From UBA2272 sp034368805 (lineage in GTDB: Bacteria > Actinomycetota > Coriobacteriia > Anaerosomatales > Anaerosomataceae), in assembly GCA_034368805.1 (NCBI GenBank), contig JAXMLJ010000012.1, positions 1-64,000 of the forward strand: a stretch of DNA of 64,000 nt, read 5' to 3'. The position numbers and the translations under genes are program-made. The notes beneath the pieces are model-generated. The model did not search any database and was not told the origin of the DNA. It saw nothing but the letters and a program-made list of their open reading frames with translations. The number at the start of each line of letters is the position of its first letter. Within the stretch, counting starts at the first letter, position 1. Shown piece by piece: positions 33,634-42,619 of the stretch.

Positions 33634-34248
33634 ATGTCCGACGACCTGGGAGTGACCGGCACCGCGCCGGAGTCCGTGCCCGGTCCCGAGATCCCGAAGA
33701 AGGGCTACTTCGCCACGCCGACCGGCAGGATCGTGGGTATCGTGGTCGGGCTGGGCGTCCTCCTTCTCGTCGCCGGGATTGCTGTAGCGATCGTTGTGTT
33801 CGTCTTGGCGGGGGATGTGGCCGATGATCTTCTGGTCCAGCCCCTGGGAGAGCCGACCGCACCGGCGTCAGCCGGAACGACCGAGACCGTCCCTACCGCC
33901 GAGGCGCCTGCCCCTCCGTTGCCGAACTCGGCGGTGTTCACGTTCCGGGACATCTTCGATCCGCTCTTGAAGCCGCCCCCGACGGCCTCAAACGACACGA
34001 CGCCGACGACCGATCCGGACACCGATACGCCCACGACCGACGGTACCCTCTACCTGAACGACATCGTGACCGAGGATGGCGTTCTGAAGGCTGTGCTGTC
34101 CCTGGACGACACCACCTACACGCTTGCGGTCGGCGAGGGGATCTCCGGTACGCCGTGGGAGGTGCTCAGAATCTCGAGCACACAGGTCACCATGCTCTAC
34201 GGCGATGTCCAGGTGACTCTCGGCATCGGGCAGGGCATCCTCAAGTAG
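33634..34248 (+). CDS. PilP-like pilus alignment protein
   Basis: A 204-residue protein in the usual position of pilP, ATG 33634 after AAGGAGG. A membrane helix (residues about 33-56) is followed by a Pro/Thr-rich, Asp-rich linker. A C-terminal beta domain (FRDIFDPLL, then LYLNDIVTEDGVLKAVLSLDD, YTLAVGEGISGTPWEVLRIS, VTMLYGDVQVTLGIGQ) resembles the HR domain of PilP/GspC. Canonical PilP is a lipoprotein that contacts the secretin; with no secretin expected here it is anchored by a helix instead. Assigned by position and domain pattern. Confidence 0.7.
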   Translation: MSDDLGVTGTAPESVPGPEIPKKGYFATPTGRIVGIVVGLGVLLLVAGIAVAIVVFVLAGDVADDLLVQPLGEPTAPASAGTTETVPTAEAPAPPLPNSAVFTFRDIFDPLLKPPPTASNDTTPTTDPDTDTPTTDGTLYLNDIVTEDGVLKAVLSLDDTTYTLAVGEGISGTPWEVLRISSTQVTMLYGDVQVTLGIGQGILK

Positions 34249-34274
34249 TGTTGCAGTGCACGTGAGTGAGTCAC

Positions 34275-34298
34275 CGGGCGCCGCGGATGCGGCGCCCG
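34275..34298 (+). terminator. GC-rich hairpin after the pilMNO operon
   Basis: CGGGCGCCGC (34275-34284) pairs perfectly with GCGGCGCCCG (34289-34298) around a GGAT loop, 26 bases after the PilP-like gene stop. No T-run follows. Position and strength suggest it ends the pilus transcript, with the aroC promoter just downstream. Confidence 0.6.
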
Positions 34299-34323
34299 TC
34301 GCGTCTGGGCGGAGCGCGTGCGC

Positions 34324-34329
34324 TAGAAT
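34324..34329 (+). promoter_or_regulatory. Predicted -10 box of the aroC operon
   Basis: TAGAAT preceded by TGCGC, between the hairpin and aroC, gives a start near 34336 and a leader of about 26 bases containing the ribosome site. It matches the extended -10 pattern of this window. Confidence 0.45.
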
Positions 34330-34361
34330 CGAGAGAGCAGCCGAGGAACGGAGGGCTTTCG

Positions 34362-35510
34362 GTGCGGTACACCACAGCAGGCGAGTCGCACGGCCCGGCG
34401 CTCATCACCGTGGTGTCCGACGTGCCTCACGGCCTGGAACTCGACAGGGCCGCTATCGATCTCGAGCTCGCCCGGCGACAGCGCGGCTACGGTCGGGGTG
34501 GCCGCATGGCCATCGAGACCGACGCGGTCACCGTACTGTCCGGCGTGCGCTTCGGCCGTACGATCGGAAGTCCCGTGACGCTGCTCATCGAGAACAGGGA
34601 CGCGGCCAACTGGTCGGCGACCATGGACCCGTGGGGCAGCGACGAGGGAGTGGAGCTCGTCACGGCGCCGCGGCCGGGTCACGCCGACCTGCCGGGGTGC
34701 CAGCGCACGGGAGCGCGCGACGTCCGCGACATCCTCGAACGCGCCAGTGCTCGCGAGACGGCCGCCCGGGTCGCTGCCGGTGCCATCGCCAAGGCGCTGC
34801 TCGCCGAGTTCGGTGTGGTCGTGCGGTCGTGGGTGGAGGCCATCGGCCCTGCGGCGGCCGGTCCGCTCGTCCCCGACTCGGTCGTGCCCGATGTGGTCGA
34901 GGCGAGCGATGTCAGGTGCCCGGATGCGGCTGTGTCGCAGGACATGCGCTCGGCCATCGACGCCGCACGAGATGTCGGGGAGAGTCTGGGCGGCGTGTTT
35001 GTCGTCGTCGCCGAAGGACTCGTCCCCGGGCTGGGCGGTTACGGACAGGCGCATGAGCGTCTCGATGCGCGCCTGGCCGCGGCAGTCGTGTCCATCCCCG
35101 CGATCAAAGGCGTCGAGTTCGGCGACGGGTTCGCATGCGCCACGCGGCCGGGCTCGGAGGTCCACGACGAGATAGTGCTGGATGGCACCGGGGTCCTGCG
35201 ACGTGCCACGAACCGCGCGGGGGGTCTCGAGGGCGGGATGACCAACGGCGAACCGGTGCTCCTTCGCGCCGCAATGAAGCCCATTCCGACGCTGATGCGT
35301 CCGCTGTCGACGATCGACCTCGCCACCGGCGAGGTCGCTGACGCCGCACGGGAGCGCTCGGATGTCTGCGCCGTGCCGGCTGCGGCCGTCGTCGCCGAGG
35401 CCGAGGTGGCGCTCGTGCTCGCCGATGCCTATCAGGATCTGTTCGGCGGCGGGTGTGTCGAGGACATGCGCGTGGCATACGCGTCCTACACGGCGAGGAT
35501 CGCCTGGTGA
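34362..35510 (+). CDS. aroC: Chorismate synthase
   Basis: FMN-dependent enzyme converting EPSP to chorismate, the last common step of aromatic synthesis. GTG 34362 follows GGAGGG; upstream in-frame starts lack a ribosome site and would overlap the -10 box. The 382-residue product shows TAGESHGPALITVVSDVPHGL, RRQRGYGRGGRM, DVRDILERASARETAARVAAGAIAK (conserved RASARE), CATRPGSEVHDE, RATNRAGGLEGGMTNGEP and MRPLSTIDL. The next gene overlaps its stop. Confidence 0.96.
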   Translation: MRYTTAGESHGPALITVVSDVPHGLELDRAAIDLELARRQRGYGRGGRMAIETDAVTVLSGVRFGRTIGSPVTLLIENRDAANWSATMDPWGSDEGVELVTAPRPGHADLPGCQRTGARDVRDILERASARETAARVAAGAIAKALLAEFGVVVRSWVEAIGPAAAGPLVPDSVVPDVVEASDVRCPDAAVSQDMRSAIDAARDVGESLGGVFVVVAEGLVPGLGGYGQAHERLDARLAAAVVSIPAIKGVEFGDGFACATRPGSEVHDEIVLDGTGVLRRATNRAGGLEGGMTNGEPVLLRAAMKPIPTLMRPLSTIDLATGEVADAARERSDVCAVPAAAVVAEAEVALVLADAYQDLFGGGCVEDMRVAYASYTARIAW

Positions 35511-37147
35511 ACCACGTCGTGCTGACAGGCTTCATGGGCGCCGGCAAGACCACCGTCGGGCAGTTGCTCGCGGCCACGCTCGGCTATCCGTTCGTCGACC
35601 TTGATGCGGAGATCGAGCGTCGCGAGGGCATGCGCGTCGCAGCTCTGTTTGCCGAGCGCGGAGAGCCGGGCTTCCGCGACGCGGAGCACGCCGCACTCGA
35701 GGCGTTGGCCGATTCGGCGCCCTCGGTCATCGCCACGGGAGGCGGTGTCGTCCTGCGAGAGGATAACCAGGTTCTTCTGAAGCGCCTCGGCCCGGTCGTC
35801 TACCTTGCGGTCACGCCGGAGGAAGCCATGGCCCGCCTCGGCGATGCGGGCGATCGACCGCTGCTCGCCGATGGCGGCCTTGCGGCCGCCCGCGCCATCC
35901 TCGGCGCGCGCCTGGCACTGTACGCCGCCACGGCGGACCACGTGATCGACACCGGGGGGCGGAGCGCGGAGGAGGTAGTCGAGGCCGTGCGCGTGGCGCT
36001 GGACGAGCGTGCGACGCCCGATCTCGTGCGTGTGAGAGAGCCGGGCGGCGATGGCGGGTACGACATCCTCATCGGCGCGGGACTGCTCGCCGGCGTTGGT
36101 GCGCGGTTGACCGATGCGGTTGATGCCACGTCCGCTGCGCTCGTGACCGATGAGACCGTGTGGAGCCTGTTCGGTCCCGGCGTGAAGGCGTCGCTCGAAG
36201 GCGCCGGCATCCGTGTGAGCGAACACGTGGTGCCTGCGGGTGAGGAATCGAAGTCGTGGGAGCGGGCGGGCGATCTGCTCGAGCGGTTCGCGGCGGCAGG
36301 TCTCGACCGCGCCTCGGTCGTGGTGGCGCTCGGCGGCGGCGTGGTCGGTGACCTCGCGGGGCTGTGCGCGGCGACGTACATGCGGGGAATCGCGCTCGTT
36401 CACGTGCCGACGACGCTGCTCGCGCAGGTAGACAGTTCCATCGGCGGGAAGACCGCGATCGACCTGCGCGCGGGCAAGAACCTCGCCGGCGCGTTCTGGC
36501 CGCCGCGGCTCGTGCTCTCGGACACCGGCGCTCTTGCGACGCTACCGGATGCCGAGTGGACGAACGGCTTGGTTGAGGCGGCGAAGACCGCGCTGCTCTC
36601 AGGTGGCGGCGTCCTGGAGCGCTTTGAGGGCGGTCTCGACGATCTGATGGTGCGCGACCCGCGTTCTGTCGCGATGATGGTGCGTGACGCAGCGTCGTTC
36701 AAGGCGGCGGTCGTCTCGGCCGACGCGCGTGAAGCGGATACGCGTGAATGCCTCAACCTCGGTCACACGCTTGGTCATGCGCTCGAAACCCTCGTTGGCT
36801 ACGGTGACATACCGCACGGGATCGCGGTGGCCGAGGGCATGCGGTTCGCCGCCCGGCTTGCGGAGTCCGAGGCAGGTGCCGGGCATGGACTGTCGGAGCG
36901 GGCGGGCGCGTTGCTCGAGCGCATCGGCGCCGGCGCTGCCGTGGCAGCGGACCGGCTTCGGCCGGCGGCCTCGGCGCTTACGCCCGACGCGATGCTCGCC
37001 GCCATGAGGGCGGACAAGAAGTCGCGCGCGGGCGAGGTCCGCTTCGTGATGCTGGAGCAGCCCGGCGTCTGGCGCGTGGCTGCCGTAGATGACGCGACGC
37101 TACTGGCCGCATTGGCGCGGTGGATCGGGGAGATAAGGGAGGCGTGA
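35507..37147 (+). CDS. aroKB: Fused shikimate kinase / 3-dehydroquinate synthase
   Basis: A 546-residue bifunctional enzyme of the shikimate pathway. GTG 35507 overlaps the aroC stop. Residues 1-165 are shikimate kinase: TGFMGAGKTTVGQLLA (Walker A), DLDAEIERR, the Arg of FRDAE, ATGGGVV and a lid with DRPLLAD. Residues from about 175 are dehydroquinate synthase: VPAGEESKSWERAGDLLERF, ALGGGVVGDLAGLCAATYMRGI, PTTLLAQVDSSIGGKTAID, KNLAGAFWPP and the zinc site in CLNLGHTLGHALET with DIPHGIAVAEGM. No stop or frame break separates the halves, so the fusion is real. Both enzymes usually exist as separate neighbouring genes. Confidence 0.95.
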   Translation: MNHVVLTGFMGAGKTTVGQLLAATLGYPFVDLDAEIERREGMRVAALFAERGEPGFRDAEHAALEALADSAPSVIATGGGVVLREDNQVLLKRLGPVVYLAVTPEEAMARLGDAGDRPLLADGGLAAARAILGARLALYAATADHVIDTGGRSAEEVVEAVRVALDERATPDLVRVREPGGDGGYDILIGAGLLAGVGARLTDAVDATSAALVTDETVWSLFGPGVKASLEGAGIRVSEHVVPAGEESKSWERAGDLLERFAAAGLDRASVVVALGGGVVGDLAGLCAATYMRGIALVHVPTTLLAQVDSSIGGKTAIDLRAGKNLAGAFWPPRLVLSDTGALATLPDAEWTNGLVEAAKTALLSGGGVLERFEGGLDDLMVRDPRSVAMMVRDAASFKAAVVSADAREADTRECLNLGHTLGHALETLVGYGDIPHGIAVAEGMRFAARLAESEAGAGHGLSERAGALLERIGAGAAVAADRLRPAASALTPDAMLAAMRADKKSRAGEVRFVMLEQPGVWRVAAVDDATLLAALARWIGEIREA

Positions 37148-37148
37148 G

Positions 37149-37595
37149 ATGCTGAGGGTGCTGGTGATGAACGGGCCCAACCTCAACCTGCTCGGTACGC
37201 GCGAGACGGATGTGTACGGCACGCTGACGCTCGGGCAGATCGAGGCGATGATCGCCGAGCGGGCTGCTGCGCTCGGGGTGGATGTGAGCTTCTTCCAATC
37301 GAACCATGAAGGTGGCCTGATAGACCGGTACCACGAGGCGGTGGGTTCGCACGACGGGGTCGTGCTGAATCCCGGCGCGTACACGCACTACTCCTATGCG
37401 CTCAGGGACGCGATCGTCGCCACGTCGCTCCCGACCGTCGAGGTGCACTTGAGCGACATCGACGCGCGCGAGGACTTCCGTGCTATCAGCGTGACCGCCC
37501 CCGTCTGTCTTGGTCAGATCGCCGGTCTCGGCGCCGAGTCGTACCTTGTCGGCCTCGAGAGGCTCGTGTCCTACCTGCGTGAGGAGGAGCGATGA
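37149..37595 (+). CDS. aroQ: Type II 3-dehydroquinate dehydratase
   Basis: A 148-residue dodecameric dehydroquinase catalysing the third shikimate-pathway step. ATG 37149 is 1 base after aroKB. It shows VMNGPNLNLLGTRETDVYGT (catalytic Tyr and flexible Arg loop), FFQSNHEGGLIDRYHEA, LNPGAYTHYSYALRDAI and TVEVHLSDIDAREDFRAIS with the catalytic His, and an APVCLGQIAGLG turn. Its end overlaps the peptidase start, as in the Bacillus yqhS-yqhT pair. Confidence 0.96.
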   Translation: MLRVLVMNGPNLNLLGTRETDVYGTLTLGQIEAMIAERAAALGVDVSFFQSNHEGGLIDRYHEAVGSHDGVVLNPGAYTHYSYALRDAIVATSLPTVEVHLSDIDAREDFRAISVTAPVCLGQIAGLGAESYLVGLERLVSYLREEER

Positions 37596-38680
37596 ACGCC
37601 GCCGCCCGCCTGTTCGCCCTGAGAAAGCAGCTCGCGCTCGACAGTGAGCCGGCCATCGTCGTCACGGTCAGATCGAACGTGCTGTACCTCACCGGGTTCG
37701 ACGGCGTGATAGACAGCGGCATCAATGCCGCGTGCGTGATCACCGACGACTACGCGCGCTTCTACACGGACAACCGGTACGCCGAGGCAGCCATAGCCGC
37801 AGCCGAGGGCACGTCGTGGGAGGTCCGGATCCAGCGCGAGAACCTCTACGTGGAGGTGTGTGAGGACCTGCAAGCCGAGGGGATCGAGTCGTTCATGCTC
37901 GAGTCTTCGGTGCCCTACGGGAGGTTCACGTTCCTGTCCGAGCAGTTCAGCGGCGCCGTGCGCGTCGTCGATCACCACATAGAGGATCTGCGGCACATGA
38001 AGGAGCCGGAGGAGATCGAGCGGATCGCGGCGGCAGCGGCGATCGCTGATCGCGCGTTCGAGCACATCTGCGGCGCGATCGCGCCCGGCGTGACCGAGGC
38101 CGAGGTCGCCCTCGAACTCGAGTTCTTCATGCGCCGAAGCGGCTCCGAAGGGATGCCGTTCGAGCCCATCGTCGCGTCCGGGCCCAACGGTGCCCGCCCG
38201 CACTCGATCCCGGGCGCACGGCGGATCGAGTCGGGCGATCTGGTCGTGCTCGACTTCGGCGCGCGTGTCGGCGGGTACTGTTCGGACATGACGCGTACCG
38301 TGGCCGTGGGTCGCGTCTCCGAGGAGCAGCAGCGCCTCTACGCCGCGGTGCTGGCGGCCAACGAGGCGGGGCTGGCCGCCGTGCGAGCGGGGATGCCGTG
38401 TGTCGACGTCGATCGGGCAGCTCGCGACGTGCTGGCCGCGTATGACCTCGGCGAACTGTTCACGCACGGCCTGGGCCACGGCGTCGGACTCGACGTCCAC
38501 GAACTGCCCACTGTCGGGCCGCGCAGTACGCAGTCGCTCAGGCCGGGCAACGTCATCACCGTCGAGCCGGGGGTCTACGTGCCCGGCTTCGCGGGTGTTA
38601 GAATCGAAGACCTTGTGGTGGTTGAGCAGGCCGGGTGTCGGATCCTGACCACTGCGCCGAAGGAACTCACCCTGATCTAG
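37592..38680 (+). CDS. Xaa-Pro peptidase (M24B family)
   Basis: A 362-residue creatinase-fold metallopeptidase of the aminopeptidase P/prolidase family, cleaving X-Pro bonds. The N-terminal domain holds VTVRSNVLYLTGFDG. The pita-bread catalytic domain shows the metal ligands in LVVLDFGARVGGYCSDMTRTVAVG, FTHGLGHGVGLDVHELP, GNVITVEPGVYVPGFAGVRIED. It overlaps aroQ by 4 bases and precedes efp by 12, the same order as Bacillus yqhT-efp. TAGAAT at 38599-38604, inside its coding region, could be an internal promoter for efp. Confidence 0.93.
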   Translation: MNAAARLFALRKQLALDSEPAIVVTVRSNVLYLTGFDGVIDSGINAACVITDDYARFYTDNRYAEAAIAAAEGTSWEVRIQRENLYVEVCEDLQAEGIESFMLESSVPYGRFTFLSEQFSGAVRVVDHHIEDLRHMKEPEEIERIAAAAAIADRAFEHICGAIAPGVTEAEVALELEFFMRRSGSEGMPFEPIVASGPNGARPHSIPGARRIESGDLVVLDFGARVGGYCSDMTRTVAVGRVSEEQQRLYAAVLAANEAGLAAVRAGMPCVDVDRAARDVLAAYDLGELFTHGLGHGVGLDVHELPTVGPRSTQSLRPGNVITVEPGVYVPGFAGVRIEDLVVVEQAGCRILTTAPKELTLI

Positions 38681-38692
38681 GAAGGTCGACCG

Positions 38693-39253
38693 ATGGCTGT
38701 CTCCACCAACCAGTTCAAGACCGGCATGTGCATCAGCTACAACGACAAGCTGTGGCTGATCGTCGATTTCCAGCACGTCAAGCCAGGTAAGGGCGGCGCA
38801 TTCGTGCGCACCAAACTCAAGGAGCTCAAGACGGGACGGGTCGTCGATATCACGTTCCGCGCCGGCGAGAAGGTCGAGGATGTCCGTGTCGAGACCAAAC
38901 GTCTGCAGTATCTCTACTCGGACGGCTCGGCATTTCACTTCATGGACACCGAGAGCTACGAGCAGTCTGAGATTGGCGCCGAGTTCATGGGAGATGGCGC
39001 CAAGTGGCTCAAGGAGAACGATGAGGTGCAGGTGGTCTACGCCGCCGGAGAGATGATCGGTGTCGAGCCGCCGATGTTCGTCGAGCTCGCGGTGACCGAG
39101 ACCGACCCGGGCTTCAAGGGCGACACGGTCCAGGGCGGAACCAAGCCGGCAACGCTCGAAACGGGCGCGATCGTCCAGGTGCCGATGTTCGTGGAGACCG
39201 GTGACACGCTGAAGATCGATACGCGTGACGGCTCCTATATCACCCGCGTCTAG
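38693..39253 (+). CDS. efp: Translation elongation factor P
   Basis: A 186-residue three-domain protein that relieves ribosome stalling at polyproline. It shows VDFQHVKPGKGGAFVRTKL, with Lys33 at the tip of domain I in the PGKGG loop (the Lys type, modified in some bacteria), then LQYLYSDGSAFHFMDTESYEQ and the domain III end VPMFVETGDTLKIDTRDGSYITRV. No EpmA/EpmB modification gene is nearby. Its function suits a genome that encodes Pro-rich proteins such as the one at 21126. Confidence 0.97.
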   Translation: MAVSTNQFKTGMCISYNDKLWLIVDFQHVKPGKGGAFVRTKLKELKTGRVVDITFRAGEKVEDVRVETKRLQYLYSDGSAFHFMDTESYEQSEIGAEFMGDGAKWLKENDEVQVVYAAGEMIGVEPPMFVELAVTETDPGFKGDTVQGGTKPATLETGAIVQVPMFVETGDTLKIDTRDGSYITRV

Positions 39254-39260
39254 CCTCCGC

Positions 39261-39266
39261 TATACT
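39261..39266 (+). promoter_or_regulatory. Predicted -10 box of the carboxylase operon
   Basis: TATACT preceded by CTCCGC, 7 bases after the efp stop. The leader of about 64 bases holds a hairpin (CCTCC 39277-39281 with GGAGG 39300-39304, inner CTGGG/CCCGG) before the ribosome site. Confidence 0.4.
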
Positions 39267-39336
39267 GTTGCGACCGCCTCCCTGGGTCACAGCCCGGCCG
39301 GAGGGTTTACGGCTACCCGTACGCAAGGACGGTGCG

Positions 39337-41208
39337 ATGCGACCGGTCAAGATCACGGATACGACGCTGCGCGACGCTCACCAGTCGCTGTGGGCGACCC
39401 GCATGCAGCTCGCGGACATGTTGCCGATCCTGCCCTTGATGGACTCGGTGGGCTACTGGTCGCTCGAGGTCTGGGGTGGCGCCACGTTCGATGCGGCGCT
39501 GCGGTTCCTCGACGAGAACCCCTGGGACCGGCTTCGCATCATCAAACAGCATTGCCCTAAGACTCCCCTGCAGATGCTCTTGCGGGGTCAGAACCTTGTC
39601 GGCTACCGGCACTACAGTGATGACATCGTGCGCCGGTTCGTCCACGCCTCGCACCGTAACGGCGTCGACGTCTTCCGCATCTTCGACGCCCTGAACGACA
39701 TCCGCAACGTCGAGCCGGCGGCCCGTGCGGTCAAGGAGTGCGGCGGCCATTTCGAGGGCGCCATCTCCTACACCGTCAGCCCGGTCCATACGCTCGACAG
39801 CTACCTGTCCTACGCACAGCAGCTCAAGGAACTCGGCGCGGACACGATCTGCATCAAGGATATGGCGGGTATGCTCACGCCGTTCCGCACCGAGAAGATG
39901 GTGGCCGCGCTCGTCGATGAGATCGGTCTGCCGGTCCACGTTCACTGCCACTACATCGGCGGCATGGCGCCGATGAACTACCTCAAGGCCGCCGAGGCGG
40001 GTGCTGAGATCATCGACACCGCGGTGGTGGCTCTGGCATTCGGCAACAGCCAACCGGCCGTCGAGATGATCGTCGCGGCGCTCAAGGAGTCGCCGTACGA
40101 CAGTGGCCTGGACCTCGACAAGCTCTTCGAGATCGCCGAGTACTGGGAGAAGATCCGCGAGCGCAAGCAACTCAAGCGCGGCGTCACGTCGCTGCTGCAC
40201 ATGGAGGTCTTCAGCCACCAGGTGCCGGGTGGCATGATGAGCAACCTCATCAGCCAGCTGGAGCTGCAAAACGCGAGCGCGCGGCTGCCTGACGTGCTCG
40301 CCGAGATCCCCAAGGTGCGCGCGGAGGTCGGCTATCCGCCACTCGTCACGCCGATGTCGCAGATCGTCGGTACGCAGGCTGTCATCAACGTCCTGACGGG
40401 CAAGCGCTGGGCCATGGTCCCCGCCGAGATGAAGGACTACCTCCGCGGTCTGTACGGCAAGGCGCCTGGTCCGCTCGACGAGGACATCGTCGAGAAGATC
40501 CTTGGCGGCGAGGTCCCCTTGGCCGCAGACGTGCGTCCCGGATCGCTGATCACGACGACCTACGACGAAGTCGCTGCCGAGATCGGTGATCTCGCCAACA
40601 GCGAGGAGGACGTACTCATGTACGCCCTGTTCCCGAACGAGGCACGTGAGTACCTTGAGCGGCACCGCACCGGCGTCGAAGGCTCTGTCTTCATGATGGC
40701 CGCCGAGATCGAAACTATGAGGGAGGGCGACGAGGTGAACGTCAACCAGATAGCCGAGCTTGTCAGGCTCGTCGAGGACTCGGATGTGACCGAGGTGATC
40801 ATTGAGGAAGGCGACACGCGTATCGTCGTTCGTCGAGGCGGGACGTCAGGCGCCGTCGAGCATCACCACGGCGGCCACGCACCGGCTGCTCAGCCCACGG
40901 CGATGCCCCTGTCGCCCGAGTCGCCCCAGGTGACGGACGCGTCGTCGCCGGGCCGTCCGGCGACCTGGAAGGCGGTCGTCGCCCCGATGGTCGGCACGTT
41001 CTATGCGGCTGCGTCACCGAACGCCGATTCGTTCGTCGCGGTCGGAGACACGGTGGCCGAGGGTCAGACGCTGTGCGTCCTCGAGGCGATGAAGCTCATG
41101 AACGAGATCGCCGCCGAGGAGGCGGGTGTGATCAAGGAGATCGCCGTGACCGATGCAAGCCCCGTCGAGTACGGCACGGTGCTCTTCTACTACGAACCGG
41201 TGCTCTAG
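39337..41208 (+). CDS. pycB: Carboxyltransferase fused to AccB-like biotin carrier (pyruvate carboxylase subunit B type)
   Basis: A 623-residue biotin protein, ATG 39337 after AAGGACGG. Residues 1-460 are a carboxyltransferase of the pyruvate carboxylase/oxaloacetate decarboxylase type (TDTTLRDAHQSLWATRM, VFRIFDALNDIRN, CIKDMAGMLTP, HVHCHYIGGMAP). Residues about 465-515 (VNVNQIAELVRLVEDSDVTEVIIEEGDTRIVVRRG) resemble the N terminus of acetyl-CoA carboxylase AccB. A His/Pro linker leads to a biotinyl domain with the attachment Lys in EAMKLMNEI. With accC just downstream it probably forms a two-subunit pyruvate carboxylase; another acyl substrate or decarboxylation is possible. Confidence 0.85.
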   Translation: MRPVKITDTTLRDAHQSLWATRMQLADMLPILPLMDSVGYWSLEVWGGATFDAALRFLDENPWDRLRIIKQHCPKTPLQMLLRGQNLVGYRHYSDDIVRRFVHASHRNGVDVFRIFDALNDIRNVEPAARAVKECGGHFEGAISYTVSPVHTLDSYLSYAQQLKELGADTICIKDMAGMLTPFRTEKMVAALVDEIGLPVHVHCHYIGGMAPMNYLKAAEAGAEIIDTAVVALAFGNSQPAVEMIVAALKESPYDSGLDLDKLFEIAEYWEKIRERKQLKRGVTSLLHMEVFSHQVPGGMMSNLISQLELQNASARLPDVLAEIPKVRAEVGYPPLVTPMSQIVGTQAVINVLTGKRWAMVPAEMKDYLRGLYGKAPGPLDEDIVEKILGGEVPLAADVRPGSLITTTYDEVAAEIGDLANSEEDVLMYALFPNEAREYLERHRTGVEGSVFMMAAEIETMREGDEVNVNQIAELVRLVEDSDVTEVIIEEGDTRIVVRRGGTSGAVEHHHGGHAPAAQPTAMPLSPESPQVTDASSPGRPATWKAVVAPMVGTFYAAASPNADSFVAVGDTVAEGQTLCVLEAMKLMNEIAAEEAGVIKEIAVTDASPVEYGTVLFYYEPVL

Positions 41209-41209
41209 G

Positions 41210-42619
41210 GTGGCGCCGCTTCGCAAAGTACTGATCGCCAACCGCGGAGAGATCGCGCTCAGAGTCGTTCGTGCCTGCAAGGAGATGGGCATCCTGTCGG
41301 TCGCCATCTACTCGGAAGCGGATCGCGACTCGCTCCACGCCCGAATGGCCGACGAGGCCATCTGCGTCGGCCCGGCGTCCTCGGCCGCGAGCTACCTCAA
41401 CATGCCCAACGTCATCTCCGCCGCGCTGGTTAGCGGCGCAGACGCGATCCATCCCGGCTACGGGTTCCTCGCCGAGAATGCGGCGTTCGCCCGCGCGTGT
41501 GTGGACTCCGGCCTCGTCTTCATCGGTCCCTCGGCGGACGCCATCGAGCGCATGGGAGACAAGGCGGTCGCGCGCACCACGATGATGGCGGCCGGTGTGC
41601 CGTGCGTGCCGGGCAGCGACGGTCCTGTAGCCGACGAGGCGGAGGCACTCTCATTCGCCCGGGAGGTCGGCTTTCCGGTGCTCATCAAGGCAGCGGCCGG
41701 CGGCGGCGGAAAGGGCATGCGGGTCGCGGCCGACGAGAGCGAGCTGGGCCGCAACTTCACGGCCGCCAGGACCGAGGCGGCCGCCGCCTTCGGCAACGAT
41801 ACCGTCTACATCGAGAAGTACCTGGCCCGGCCACGCCACATCGAGATCCAGGTGCTTGCAGACACCCACGGCAATGCCGTCCATCTCTTCGAGCGCGACT
41901 GTTCCGTCCAGCGCCGCCATCAGAAGTTGATCGAGGAGGCGCCGAGCCCCGCGCTCACGCCCGAGCTGCGGGAGGCGATCGGCGCCGCGGCGCTCACGGC
42001 TGTGAGCGCGGTGGACTACGTCAACGCCGGAACCGTCGAGTTCCTGCTCGACACGGATGGCCGCTTCTACTTCATGGAGATGAACACGCGCGTCCAGGTG
42101 GAGCATCCGGTGACCGAGCAGATCACCGGTGTGGACATCATCAAGGAGCAGATCCGGATAGCCGGCGGCATGCCGATGAAGCACGCGAGCCAGGACATGG
42201 TGGAACTCCGCGGTCATGCGATCGAGTTCCGTATCAACGCCGAGGATCCGTTCCATGGGTTCAGGCCGCATCCCGGCCGCATCGAGGTGTTCAACCCGCC
42301 CGGCGGGTTCGGCGTCCGTGTGGACAGCCACCTGTACAGCGGGTACGTGGTCCCCCAACACTATGACTCATTGCTCGCGAAGCTCATCGTCTGGGGCGAA
42401 ACGCGTGCCGAGGCGGTCGCCCGGGCCCGTCGCGCACTCGACGAGTTCATCATCCTCGGAGTGTCGACCACCATCCCCTTCCACCAGTTCGTTGTGGAGG
42501 AGGAGCACTTCGCGCGCGGCGAGGTCTATACTGACTACGTCGAGTGCCATGTCGACCCCGGCGATTTCGCTGCGTTCCACAGCGGAGGGCGCGTGGGTGA
42601 GGAGGAACCGGATGTCTGA
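41210..42619 (+). CDS. accC: Biotin carboxylase
   Basis: A 469-residue ATP-grasp enzyme that carboxylates biotin on its carrier, here most likely the fused carrier encoded 1 base upstream. GTG 41210 (coupled) starts APLRKVLIANRGEIALRVVRACKEMG. It also shows IHPGYGFLAENAAFA, GDKAVARTTMMAAGVP, the Gly-rich KAAAGGGGKGMR, YIEKYLARPRHIEIQVL, FYFMEMNTRVQVEHPVTE and YDSLLAKLIVWG. It could also supply an acetyl-CoA carboxylase encoded elsewhere. The final 8 bases overlap the Asp23 gene. Confidence 0.94.
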   Translation: MAPLRKVLIANRGEIALRVVRACKEMGILSVAIYSEADRDSLHARMADEAICVGPASSAASYLNMPNVISAALVSGADAIHPGYGFLAENAAFARACVDSGLVFIGPSADAIERMGDKAVARTTMMAAGVPCVPGSDGPVADEAEALSFAREVGFPVLIKAAAGGGGKGMRVAADESELGRNFTAARTEAAAAFGNDTVYIEKYLARPRHIEIQVLADTHGNAVHLFERDCSVQRRHQKLIEEAPSPALTPELREAIGAAALTAVSAVDYVNAGTVEFLLDTDGRFYFMEMNTRVQVEHPVTEQITGVDIIKEQIRIAGGMPMKHASQDMVELRGHAIEFRINAEDPFHGFRPHPGRIEVFNPPGGFGVRVDSHLYSGYVVPQHYDSLLAKLIVWGETRAEAVARARRALDEFIILGVSTTIPFHQFVVEEEHFARGEVYTDYVECHVDPGDFAAFHSGGRVGEEEPDV

